In this document: positions 1-14,864 of the stretch, piece after piece
How the letters are laid out: each line of letters begins with the position of its first letter
How positions within the stretch are numbered: position 1 is the stretch's first letter
Assembly (NCBI RefSeq): GCF_001949145.1
Contig: NW_019091433.1
Location: 728,831 to 743,694, forward strand
Direction of reading: 5' to 3'
Source of the DNA: Acanthaster planci
Lineage: Eukaryota; Echinodermata; Asteroidea; Valvatida; Acanthasteridae
Length of the DNA: 14,864 nt
Made by a program: the position numbers and the translations under genes
The notes under the pieces: model-generated
Seen by the model: only the letters and a program-made list of their open reading frames with translations
Told to the model about the DNA's origin: nothing
Databases searched by the model: none

Positions 1-550
1 CTTTCTTAACTACTTTCCAATTAGACTCTTTCAAAGCCTCTCTTCTTGCCATCCTCCAGAGCTCATAGTGTGATGTATCAAACGTTACGCCACATGGTTT
101 TAATTGCCCCAAATACTACCCAGGAAGCATCAGTAAGCAAGTAGGAAGCCTTAAAAACATCTTTTGCGATATTTCAAATTAATGTGCTCCAGTCACTGTC
201 AAGATACTATGGAGGAATTTACACAAACGTTTCTGCTGAAGTAACAAATGAGTTACATCTTTAGGCTGATAGGAATTTTGCCAAATTCTGAGATTTTACC
301 GTTTCAGTGATGTAAATCCCTCTAAGAAGTTACTGAGTCAAAGTAAAAATTAGTCCCCAGGTGAAGGAAAAATGTGTGAAAAAACCTGGAAACTTATATT
401 CATTGGTAAGTAATGAGAAATTTGAGCTTGATGATTTGCCCTGAGAAATGCAACAAGACAAAACAATACCATTAAGAAGACAATATCAGTAGAGGAAATC
501 ACTTCTTGGTCTGTAAACAGCATAATTCCAGCATGTTCAGCAAAGGATAC
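1..550 (-). other. EXO1: EXO1 intron 6 (partial), no exon recognised
   Basis: This stretch follows coding exon 6 and runs off the left edge. I searched the minus strand for the next conserved EXO1 segment (an Asp-Asp motif after the YAG-x-Y stretch) and did not find it, so the next exon should lie beyond position 1. A 38-codon open stretch (minus strand, 115-2) is not recognisable as EXO1. Confidence 0.6.
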
Positions 551-738
551 GTCCCAGCATAAGTTAACTGGTCTTTGTCCACATCAGCACTGTAAGGATG
601 TACGGGAGCCAGTCGACACTTGATGGGGTCAAAGGCTAACTGATACAGGAAGGTGTTGTCAGCTCGAAGGAAACCCTCTATGTACTCTGGTGGGACCGTC
701 AGCTTCATCTTGAGGTGGATGGGCAGCCGCTTGAGAAC
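551..738 (-). CDS. EXO1: EXO1 coding exon 6 (last in window)
   Basis: Acceptor TTTGAAG|GTTCTC. It encodes residues 253-314 plus AC of codon 315, including [15 protein letters not shown] and [15 protein letters not shown], which are typical of the end of the nuclease core. The donor I place at AC|GTATCC (GT at 550-549) is weak. It was chosen because homology stops after TYAG and a phase-2 junction is expected there. If unspliced, the frame stays open for 17 codons to a stop at 501-499. Confidence 0.88.
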
Positions 739-3634
739 CTTCAAAGTCAAACCATGAGACGGATGGGAATGAGTGAAGAGTTCAATACCCTGTTGGGGTT
801 GTGTCTGAATCAACTGGCTGCGGCTTGGTTCATGCACACATCTATGGGAAGTGCCTCCAAGCCATTGCCCAGTGGCTTCTTATTGGTGCCTATGTTTTTC
901 TTAGGCCACAGCCATAACTTTTGGACCACAGCTGTGACATTTTTGTAATAAATATGGTCGTCTAAATCCATACCGGAAAAACAGGCTTCATGAATACTAA
1001 ATGCAGAAAAGTAAGTATTGTAACAATTGATATGAAGGGGTTTGATGCTGGGCCACGCATACAGATGGGGGAAAATGTTTGGACACGTGTATACTTACAT
1101 GAGTGATGTCTGGATTGGTTGCATGCTGGAAGAGTTTCTTGGCCTTCCCTAGTCCGATTCCGGGCAGAGAGGCCAGGTAGTCGCAGCCAGATGCTATGCA
1201 CATGTAGCGGAACTTGTCAGGTGAGAACCGATCTCCAATCTTCATTGCTTGGTTCAACCTGGAGGAGGCAATCTCCAGACCGTTGCCATTCAAGTCAAGC
1301 TTGTAGATTATCTGTAGGGTGGGATAGTCAGGTATATGTCCCAGTTTTTGCGGCAAATTTTTGCAAGGCTGAAGGGTTGTGGAGGCAAGGAAAGATACAT
1401 GACACGTCTGCAGAGTGCCCTTGACCAATTTTCAACATAATCTACACAACCATGCAGCTTGCTTGAAATGAACCTTCCAATGAACCCTCTTCCAATCTTC
1501 AGTTTCACCTCCTGCTCAATAATCAGTTTTAAATGCTCACTACTGGTAACGAACAGAAATTTTCCAAACTGAGGTTTCATGTCTTCCAGTCTGATATTTC
1601 TGTAGCAGAGTAAGCAGCTATGAAGAGGTGACGGACATCAAGTCAGGGGACTAGATTCATGACACTGAAGTTAAGAACCCAATGACAAGCAAAATCGAGA
1701 TTAGAAAAACCTGGACTTAACACAGTGAAATTGTGGAGTCCAGTCTTGCTGCTCAAAGTGTTCAGCCTTACCCTTGGGCACCCAAAGGCCACCAGGTCCG
1801 AGTCTTCAGTGATGACTGCCTGTGCAATGCCACTGATTGCTAAGTACGCCAGCTGGGCGTCTGCCTCATACGGTGCCACTATGCAGTCAACGCCCAATGA
1901 TCGGGCAGCCTGGATGGCGTTCATTAAAACAGAAAAAAGAAGGAAAGCCAGGGTTAATGGCAAAAATCTTGAGGTATCGTTTGGCACCTGCCTTTTCTCC
2001 TAACATCAGTCACAGTGAATGAAACTACTTCCACTGTTTTTTTCCCTTGAACTTTCATAGGGCATGAATTCCATTGAAAGTGAATGTGGGCATGCTCTAC
2101 ATTCCCCAGTCCTACAGAATCATCCAAACATCGAAGTGGATTTCAAAAGATCTGGCAAGGTGAAGGTTAATTAATGGAGAAAATTTTGCAGGCAACATTT
2201 AAGTTCTGTCACTGATCATCAATTTTCAAAACTCACTTTCAATTTCAGATCTCAGGTTTCATTACATGCTTTTTTTTCAGAACCAAAAACGGGACAATCA
2301 AACAACCTCTGGGAAAGAGTCAAGCAAGAACCATCATCAGTGGAGTAAGTTTACTATGTTGGGGATGTAGAAACCACGTACAGTAACGTGGTAATAGCTC
2401 AAGATGTCTTAACTCCCTTATCATAAAGTCAGTCGCACAGACTTTTCTAAGATCGAAAGGACATCTGTTGACTTAAAATCTACCTTCATGACCTCCAGTG
2501 CCATAGCTGGGGTGACATTGATGCACTTGGTGAAGCAATCCCTGGCCTCTGATACTTTGCCTTCCCTGAGGAACTGCTTTCCTTTCTTGCTGTAAAGCTC
2601 ACGTCTCCTGTGGGTACAACCAGGCACACATGCAATAAAGCATTAGGACATGCAGGGACAATTGTGAAAATCTGACAGTTACAAACTCCAAGGGTGCAAC
2701 GGTCGACATTCAACCAGTGTGACTCACTCTCTCCTACTTTCTTCCACAGCTCTCTTGGCTGGCAGGTGGCTTCCGTCAAACACCAGTATGGGCTTGATAT
2801 CCATGGAGAGTAGCATGTTGATAAACTTTAGACAGTAGCGCACATACCTGCATTACATTATAAAATGTGATTAACCACTTCAGGTAAAGACCTTCTTGTA
2901 CACTGAGACATTGCATAACTTAAGATTAAACATGTTACCTGAAACCCAATATCAACCAATAAAAACACACAGACTTTTTAAACAAACCATGGTGGCCGTC
3001 AAGGGACAATAAAGATGCAAATTTCCTTGTCATTACAACATTTATATACAAATTTTCCCTCTACTTAAGACTGTTGTAAACTTCTTCTAGGCAGGAGTTC
3101 CTTGTATGCACCAATTATACATGTACTTGCTGCCAAACATAACAAATTACACCTCAATGTGTATTTCCCTAAAAGAGAACTTGATCATTCAGCTTAGATG
3201 AAACAATGAAACTGTCCGAGGGAAAAGTTGCTCTTTAGGGCTATGTTCAACACTTGATGTCTGGAACACTTGTGAATTGTGGTGGCCGGATACGGATCGT
3301 TTTCCTCGTACTGAACTAATTTCGTGACAGACTAACACAACAAATTGGAACAGTGGAACAACGAAAATAACAAGACGATTTGTTGCTGCTGAGTGATTTA
3401 ACCCTACAAGAAAGTGATCGGACCGAGTTAATCTTCTAACTGAATCATTTCTCTCACTACCGGATGAGCTTACATGTCTGTCTGTTCTCCTTTGGCCAGC
3501 TGCATGGCACAGCCAAATGCCCCTCTATGGATCCAGCAGTAGGTGTCCACTGCCACAGTGTAGCCGCTGTACTGCCTGACGTTGATGCGGTGGGTAGCAT
3601 CTTTCAGGAATGGCAGTAATCCTTGTATACCCAT
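551..3634 (-). CDS. EXO1: Exonuclease 1, N-terminal nuclease half (six spliced exons, 3' part off window)
   Basis: EXO1 is a nuclear 5'-3' exonuclease and flap endonuclease of the XPG/FEN1 family, used in mismatch repair and in resection of broken ends. Joined exons 3634-3474, 2847-2728, 2607-2484, 1909-1772, 1311-1099 and 738-551 give 314 residues in one frame, starting [10 protein letters not shown] as in the family. The N-region (about 1-99) holds D30, Y32, H36 and LVFDG with D78. K85 and R92 lie in the arch. The I-region holds E150 and D152 (YEADAQL), then D171 and D173 (ITEDSDL). The helix-two-turn-helix holds SGCDY with S222 and D225, then S229 and I233. All match the human numbering, so the active site looks intact. 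The start is fixed because mature enzyme needs the N-terminal Gly2. The MSH2/MLH1-binding tail is not in the window. A divergent YIPF4 gene lies 2.07 kb upstream. Confidence 0.96.
739..1098 (-). other. EXO1: EXO1 intron 5
   Basis: A 360-bp GT-AG intron between coding exons 5 and 6, with donor GTAAGT and acceptor TTTGAAG. I see no repeat or nested gene in it. Confidence 0.85.
1099..1311 (-). CDS. EXO1: EXO1 coding exon 5
   Basis: Acceptor CCTACAG|ATAATC; donor CAT|GTAAGT, a near-consensus site. It encodes residues 182-252 with K185, [19 protein letters not shown] (D225) and the helix-two-turn-helix [12 protein letters not shown] that grips the DNA duplex through a potassium ion. Phase 0 at both ends. 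Confidence 0.95.
1312..1771 (-). other. EXO1: EXO1 intron 4
   Basis: A 460-bp GT-AG intron, phase 0, between coding exons 4 and 5. The open frames crossing it are read-through of the exons and show no protein similarity of their own. Confidence 0.85.
1772..1909 (-). CDS. EXO1: EXO1 coding exon 4
   Basis: Acceptor CATCCAG|GCTGCC, with a pyrimidine-rich tract about 15-30 bases upstream; donor AGG|GTAAGG. It encodes residues 136-181, the start of the I-region. The four metal ligands E150, D152, D171 and D173 are all here, in [12 protein letters not shown] and [11 protein letters not shown]. Phase 0 at both ends. Confidence 0.95.
1910..2483 (-). other. EXO1: EXO1 intron 3
   Basis: A 574-bp GT-AG intron, phase 0. 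Near its acceptor the minus strand carries a pyrimidine-rich tract (forward positions about 1928-1946) that makes up for the less ideal bases next to the AG. Nothing else is recognisable. Confidence 0.85.
2484..2607 (-). CDS. EXO1: EXO1 coding exon 3
   Basis: Acceptor CCCACAG|GAGACG; donor AAG|GTAGAT. It encodes residues 94-135, the end of the arch, with the family-typical stretch [17 protein letters not shown] and an ending ALEVMK. The downstream junction is phase 0. Confidence 0.94.
2728..2847 (-). CDS. EXO1: EXO1 coding exon 2
   Basis: Acceptor TGCAG| then GTATGTGCGC; donor GA|GTGAGT. It encodes residues 54-93 plus two bases of codon 94, including IKPILVFDG with metal ligand D78, arch lysine K85 and arginine R92. 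The phase-2 junctions on both sides match the neighbouring exons exactly. The exon reuses a GT right at its first base, but frame and homology fix the boundary. Confidence 0.94.
2848..3473 (-). other. EXO1: EXO1 intron 1 (within coding part)
   Basis: A 626-bp GT-AG intron, phase 2, between coding exons 1 and 2. It contains one TACATGTA palindrome (3118-3125) and no recognisable gene or mobile element. Confidence 0.85.
3474..3634 (-). CDS. EXO1: EXO1 coding exon 1
   Basis: Encodes residues 1-53 plus two bases (AT) of codon 54. It begins ATGGGTATACAAGG and holds the N-region catalytic D30 (VAVD), Y32, and H36 of the wedge. The donor is AT|GTAAGC (GT at 3473-3472). The exon probably extends into 5' UTR, with a possible acceptor CTTAAG just upstream of GACAGCC near 3656. 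Confidence 0.95.
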
Positions 3635-5345
3635 GATGCAGTCGGGTGGCTGTCCTTAAGCAAACACAGGCAGCACGCTCAGCATTGTGGGTTGTGAGAT
3701 ACACACAAGACTGTCGAGAAAGCAAGAAAAAGGTCATATTGAATGATAAAAGTTTGTAGTCCTTTCAAGTGACTCATATGATGTAACTCACAAAGTTTTA
3801 AAGCTGGCAAAATAACTGACCAGGGTCGATATGCAATCATTTGCCAATGGCTATGGCTTCCACTTTTAATAACACATACCCCTGCAGAAGCACCTGCTGT
3901 AGTTGCTTGTTACGTTTAGCAGCAGCCAGTTATATTTAGACATTGTTAACCATGGGACAAGTTTGCCTGGTCATCCATACTTACATGAGATAGCCGGTAC
4001 CAGGTAAAATTGCCCAAATGGTCGCAGATCAAACTTGAAGCCAGTGGGCGATTTTGGAGGCATTTTGTCAAGTCTTTATGTTTATAGTCCCTTTTGGCAT
4101 TTTTTTGGAGCTCAGGATGTGGGAACAGTAAACATTCTCATAAAAACCAGTCTGTCCACAACAACTGTGCAAATGTGACCCAAGTGGGCCGTGCATGTAA
4201 CTAGGGATCAGACTATACAGACAGAATATTGTACTTTGACTCCACTTTAGTGGTTGTGTACAAAGTCTACAGCGGGTCAAGGAAATTTTCTACTCTAGAT
4301 TTTCCTGACAATATCGATCATTTTCTCAGTCCCAGGTTCATGTCTTTTTGGCATTTCTGCAATTAATGACAGACCCTCCCACTGAAATGACGTGAAGAAA
4401 AAAGGGGAGGCAAGATGCAACACTTCCCTACTCTATAAAAAGTACAATCACAACAATTTCATCTATTTGAAACATTTACCATGGCTGGGCGATTGGAAAG
4501 AATTCCACATACGGATACCTCTAACTTTTCCCTATAGCAACATACGGTATTAGCCATCTGAAATCAATAAAATGTCAAAAAAAGTCAAATTTAGCACTAA
4601 AAATATTGAGGTATTTACTTAAAAAAGACTGGGAATTTTTCAGACCATCTCATAGGGCTTGTGTACACAGTGTCAAGTGGCATCTTATGTTACACTTACA
4701 GGCCAATAAAATTAGCCTTTTGCAAGTTAAATTTGAACATTTGGTACACTGACATGACCATGATGACCAAGTTCTTTAAACTCACATGAACATAACCATT
4801 TAAATTTTCCATACTAAAGACTCGCAAAGGCTTATTGTCCGGAATTCTTTCCAGGTAATCCTTACTCAGATTATACAGAGCTGATGCTCTTGTCCAGGTT
4901 TGATGGCAGTCATTACAACTGATGTGCAGTCAGTGTATGAGTCCACCTGGCTATGCTAACCGCACTCACAACACTCGACAGCAGTCAGCTTGCACAGTGG
5001 ACCATAAGCCTTGTTGGACGTCAGGGAGTCCACTTGGGCTAAGTGGACCATGGAAAGGGCATGGAGGAAGGAATCCAGTGCACGTGCAGTACCAAGTGCT
5101 GTGCTATCGGGCGGCAGTGGGTCTAACTAGTAATACGACTCTAAAGCAAAATGACGAGGTTAGCTTGTGGTTGCCACAATGCCAGTGAAATTTATTTCAA
5201 CAAATGTCAGTTTTCACTTGTTAAAGTTATTAAAAAAAGACGTTTATTTGATGGATACCTTTTACAAAAAGTGATTCCTTCATGAGAAATTTAAAGTAAA
5301 ACACGGCATTAAACAGCACTATGCTCCACAGTAGCACCTTCGATC

Positions 5346-5352
5346 TATAAAA
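5346..5352 (+). promoter_or_regulatory. TATA-box-like sequence
   Basis: TATAAAA on the plus strand, 14 bp before the E2F palindrome. In AT-rich DNA this may be chance. If used, it would place a plus-strand start near 5375-5380, upstream of the YY1/TISU element that I consider the more likely YIPF4 start region. Confidence 0.25.
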
Positions 5353-5365
5353 CTGCTCGTTCAGT

Positions 5366-5377
5366 TTTCGCGCGAAA
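5366..5377. promoter_or_regulatory. Palindromic E2F binding site
   Basis: TTTCGCGCGAAA is a perfect 12-bp palindrome combining both half-site forms of the E2F/DP consensus (TTTSSCGC). It stands in CpG-poor DNA, so a chance match is unlikely. It lies between the two genes, 1.73 kb from the EXO1 start codon and 0.33 kb upstream of the YIPF4 start codon. DNA replication and repair genes expressed at G1/S commonly use such sites, so EXO1 is the more likely target; that assignment is inference. Confidence 0.75.
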
Positions 5378-5575
5378 CAACCTCTGTCTGACATGATTTT
5401 ATTGAAGGTGCATATAAATTAATTATCTTAAAGTAATATAGTATTTGAATATTTCAAATAAATAACAAAAAATACTCCAAACTTACAACAATATTTTAAT
5501 ACCAATTAAAAATAGATTTTTTTGGTTGCAACATTTAATCTTAATCTGAAAGAAAAGGAATATTGAATGGGACTA

Positions 5576-5594
5576 ACTTGTCTTCCCATAATGC
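5576..5594 (+). promoter_or_regulatory. ZNF143/THAP11 (SBS)-like promoter motif
   Basis: ACTTGTCTTCCCATAATGC matches the SBS consensus ACTACAATTCCCAGAATGC at 14 of 19 positions, including the whole TTCCCA core and the AATGC end. In animals this motif sits just upstream of start sites of housekeeping, often bidirectional, promoters. Its place 110-130 bp before the YIPF4 start codon fits that role for YIPF4 and possibly for EXO1. Confidence 0.55.
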
Positions 5595-5600
5595 AGCATT

Positions 5601-5610
5601 CAAGATGGCT
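5601..5610 (+). promoter_or_regulatory. YIPF4: YY1 site / TISU element near the YIPF4 transcription start
   Basis: CAAGATGGCT matches the YY1 core AAGATGGC and the TISU pattern (SAASATGGC) in the sense orientation. In animal housekeeping promoters this element lies within roughly 30 bp downstream of the transcription start. It follows the ZNF143-like motif by six bases, so YIPF4 transcription probably begins around 5590-5605. Its internal ATG opens an 8-codon upstream reading frame. Confidence 0.55.
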
Positions 5611-5631
5611 TCTAATGATGTGGAACTTTAG
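5605..5631 (+). CDS. Short upstream ORF in the YIPF4 leader (8 codons)
   Basis: If transcription starts at or before the YY1/TISU element, the first ATG of the mRNA opens MASNDVEL and stops at TAG (5629-5631), 73 bases before the main ATG. Its context (AAG at -3 to -1, G at +4) is strong. It would be translated only on transcripts starting upstream of 5605, so it may tune YIPF4 output. Functional use is inference. Confidence 0.3.
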   Translation: MASNDVEL

Positions 5632-5704
5632 TGTTGGGCAAATTTTTCCCTTTCTTAAATCGATTTTTGTCAGTAGTTAAACATATTTTAACATATTTCC
5701 AATC

Positions 5705-12848
<7,144 letters not shown>

Positions 12849-14610
12849 GCGACAGTGACTTAATATATACAATGTACATGTATAAAAGCCACATTTGTAC
12901 AGATGCTTAATACAGTGAACTCTGCTGTAATGAATTAAGTTCAAAACACCACAAGATGTGGGTAGATGTATAACAGATGTATGTGCTTCAGAATGTTTAT
13001 TGTGGCGTTCTAATAGGGGCCATGCTAGTATTCAAGAAGGGTTTCAGTCGTCTGTTGGTGTACAGTTACGTAGTTGGTACATGCCGCTGGGGGCTTTTGG
13101 AGAGGGCTACAGTGTATGGTTTGTTATAATTTGAAAGACTGCAACGTTTCTGTACGGAAGAGGAGACTCATGTTAGCATTCTTTCGGCTTGATTGAAGTG
13201 TCAAGACATTCAAGTCTTCCTTCCATAGTGGTTGAATGTCTTGCTTTGTTCAGTGGTTACCTTATCATTCAGCGCTGTAACCCTTTTCCTAATCTCCTTA
13301 TGCACTCATCAAGAAATTGTTCTTGCCCATTCTCTACGCTTGCAAAACCTTTGGGAAAAAAATCAAGTCCCACTGTCTGAAATTGAAAGTTACCCTTACC
13401 ACATGGCAAACATGAAGATTTTGGTTGTACAGAATTTGGTTTTCTGCATAGTGGAGGATTTCTGGGATCCAGAAAGGTTCCTAGCAAATATTTTAATAGA
13501 GTTTGGGTTAAAAAACTGCTGAGATAGCCAACATATTTTTCAGAGTGAATGTCTTCTGTAGGTACATTTGATCTTTTGTACTAAGCCAAGAGAGTTATTT
13601 TATTTTTCCACTTTAAAGTAAGTTGTCTAAGTTTATCTGTAAGTCCATCTGAGAAAGTGCAAACCTGTTACTTCCAGATGTATGCTTGAAGATTTGTGCT
13701 TGATTGCATGTGTGACTGGTTGACAAGACACCTATGTGACAACATTCAGGGTTCATCTGTATGTATGTACATGTAGGTTGCATCAGTGACTATTTAGTTA
13801 ATTTTTGCCCGGTACCCAGGATGAACATTTATTTTATTCACAGGTTACCAAGGAAACTCAACAAGTAGTTAACAAATGGACACTGATGGGACTTAGCCTT
13901 AATTAATGTTACTACTTTTCATGCTCCGCCTGCATCTGGGCTGTTCCTAGGCAGTGTGGATATACATGTGCTCACTGTAGAATCCAGCTTACTGAAGTGT
14001 TCAGTGACTGAAGGTACATGTACGTGTACATTGGCTGCTTTCAGCCAGGAATTCATGAGTGCTACTCAAAGCCCTGATCTTGTTTATTCAACAGAGCTTG
14101 TTGTACATGTTCCATAGATTGTTTGCAACAACGCCATTTCCCATGAACCGTTTTGATCTGCTATCTTGGATGTCTGCCCCAGCACCATACAGTCACTTTT
14201 GGCATGGCTATGGCTAATCACTATGGCATGCTAATAGCAAAGACAGAATCCTCTGTGTCTGATTTTGGCATGGCCTGACATTAAATATGTTTGACTTATA
14301 GAGCTATAAAAACTAGATCGCTGACTTCTCATTCTCCAGGCGGAGAAAATGTGACGCAGTCCTGGGCGCAGACATTTTGAATCCATGTGCGTGCTTGTAG
14401 AACATTTGAAATCAGACAGAATGAATACTGAATTATGTATCCCAAATGCAACGCGCAAGTACAACATACGCGAACATCATCAAGGCGTACGTGCACAGAG
14501 CTGATTATTTTATAACGAACGTCTCCCTAACATTTGAGCAAGGTTGTCCGATTTTGTATGGTATGCGCATCTTTCAATGGCTTTCTTTCAATAAACAAGT
14601 TCAGCTAAAG
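12849..14610 (+). other. YIPF4: Probable YIPF4 3' untranslated region
   Basis: No further coding exon of YIPF4 is expected after the stop. The first canonical AATAAA after the stop is at 14590-14595, followed by a GT-rich stretch, which would give a 3' UTR of about 1.75 kb. A weaker ATTAAA at 14280-14285 could end a shorter form. TACATGTA occurs at 12875, 13768 and 14015. Confidence 0.5.
14590..14595 (+). terminator. YIPF4: Poly(A) signal candidate for YIPF4
   Basis: AATAAA, with a downstream GT-rich segment about 25-45 bases later (GGTTGTTCC, GTTTGTGTT). It is the first perfect hexamer on the plus strand after the stop codon. Use as the main site is inference. Confidence 0.5.
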
Positions 14611-14864
14611 TAAAAGGTTGTTCCTTTGATTCAGTTTGTGTTAAGTGAGAGTTGACAGCTCTGGAGCAGGGGCTGTCGTGCACGTTGGGTATCGCTAAAA
14701 TCCGATTAAAAAAACCTTCACTGCAAAGTTCATGTGCAGCGCATACATGCACGCGTTTGCATTTTTGGGGGCAGAGCAAAATGAAACACTCATTTACTGA
14801 TTGTTTGTGTTTCGGTTTTGTTGGCGTATTGTTTTAGAATACAGACGCAGATACTCAAATAGCC
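14611..14864. other. Flanking intergenic sequence
   Basis: About 250 bp after the presumed end of YIPF4. I see no gene, repeat or regulatory motif that can be supported. The short open frames here lack coding character. Confidence 0.5.

Larger units (their letters stand above)
3635..5560. other. EXO1 5' region: upstream intron(s) or leader plus intergenic DNA
   Basis: About 1.9 kb with no supported protein-coding gene. The EXO1 transcript probably starts inside it or at its right edge, and is spliced to the first coding exon. Strong candidate donors on the minus strand are GTAAGTATGG starting at 3984 and GTAAGTTTGG starting at 5486. A candidate acceptor CTTAAG lies near 3656. The 4922-5188 part is more GC-rich and contains a small hairpin (5028-5048), but its open frame has no recognisable domain and no typical splice context. 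Confidence 0.5.

Noticed and set aside
715-948. Plus-strand open frame opposite EXO1 exon 6
   Set aside because: It is partly the antisense shadow of the conserved exon and has no family similarity.
997-1428. 143-codon minus-strand open frame as an intact gene
   Set aside because: Residues matching EXO1 span only 1311-1099. The flanks are intronic, beyond a CCTACAG acceptor and a GTAAGT donor.
4922-5188. 88-codon plus-strand open frame between the two genes
   Set aside because: It has no recognisable domain, an unusual Cys/Gln/Asn-rich composition, and an ATG in a weak context. An open frame of this length is expected by chance in the locally GC-richer DNA here.
14197-14274. TTTTGGCATGGC twice, 66 bases apart, as a functional repeat
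   Set aside because: Only two copies of a 12-mer in a probable 3' UTR. A local duplication explains it and there is no other structure.

Overview
This window is eukaryotic nuclear DNA from an animal. It holds two intron-rich, conserved protein-coding genes in divergent (head-to-head) order. Every intron called here has GT-AG ends, several with clear pyrimidine tracts. The intergenic and intronic DNA is AT-rich. The palindromic 8-mer TACATGTA occurs nine times, where well under one copy is expected by chance. From memory, frequent TACATGTA, short-to-medium introns and small hAT-like elements suit an invertebrate deuterostome, amphioxus in particular. Sequence alone cannot fix the species, so that placement is inference.

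Left part (minus strand, 1-3634): the 5' half of EXO1, the mismatch-repair and end-resection 5'-3' exonuclease. Six coding exons (3634-3474, 2847-2728, 2607-2484, 1909-1772, 1311-1099, 738-551) encode residues 1-314 plus two bases of the next codon. That covers the XPG/FEN1-type nuclease core. All the metal-binding acidic residues checked fall at the same residue numbers as in human EXO1. The C-terminal exons lie off the left edge.

Middle (3635-5704): about 2.07 kb between the two start codons. It contains a perfect palindromic E2F site (5366-5377), a ZNF143/THAP11-like motif (5576-5594) and a YY1/TISU element (5601-5610). It probably also holds one or more non-coding 5' exons of EXO1. No protein-coding gene is supported here.

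Right part (plus strand, 5705-12848 coding): a complete YIPF4, a five-pass Golgi membrane protein of the Yip1/YIPF family. Six exons (5705-5933, 8550-8721, 9094-9265, 9526-9603, 11580-11693, 12711-12848) give exactly 301 codons including the stop, so 300 residues. The 3' UTR probably runs to an AATAAA at 14590. Intron 1 carries a 1,890-bp non-autonomous hAT-type element (6491-8380) flanked by a perfect 8-bp target-site duplication, and a G-rich MITE-like fragment (6018-6273).

The two genes act in unrelated processes (nuclear DNA repair; Golgi membrane), so their pairing most likely reflects a shared promoter region. I found no bacterial-type operon, CRISPR array, RNA gene or wholly new system. 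The best leads are the E2F palindrome, the hAT insertion, an LC3-interacting-like motif in the YIPF4 N-terminus, and intron-retention forms of both genes.
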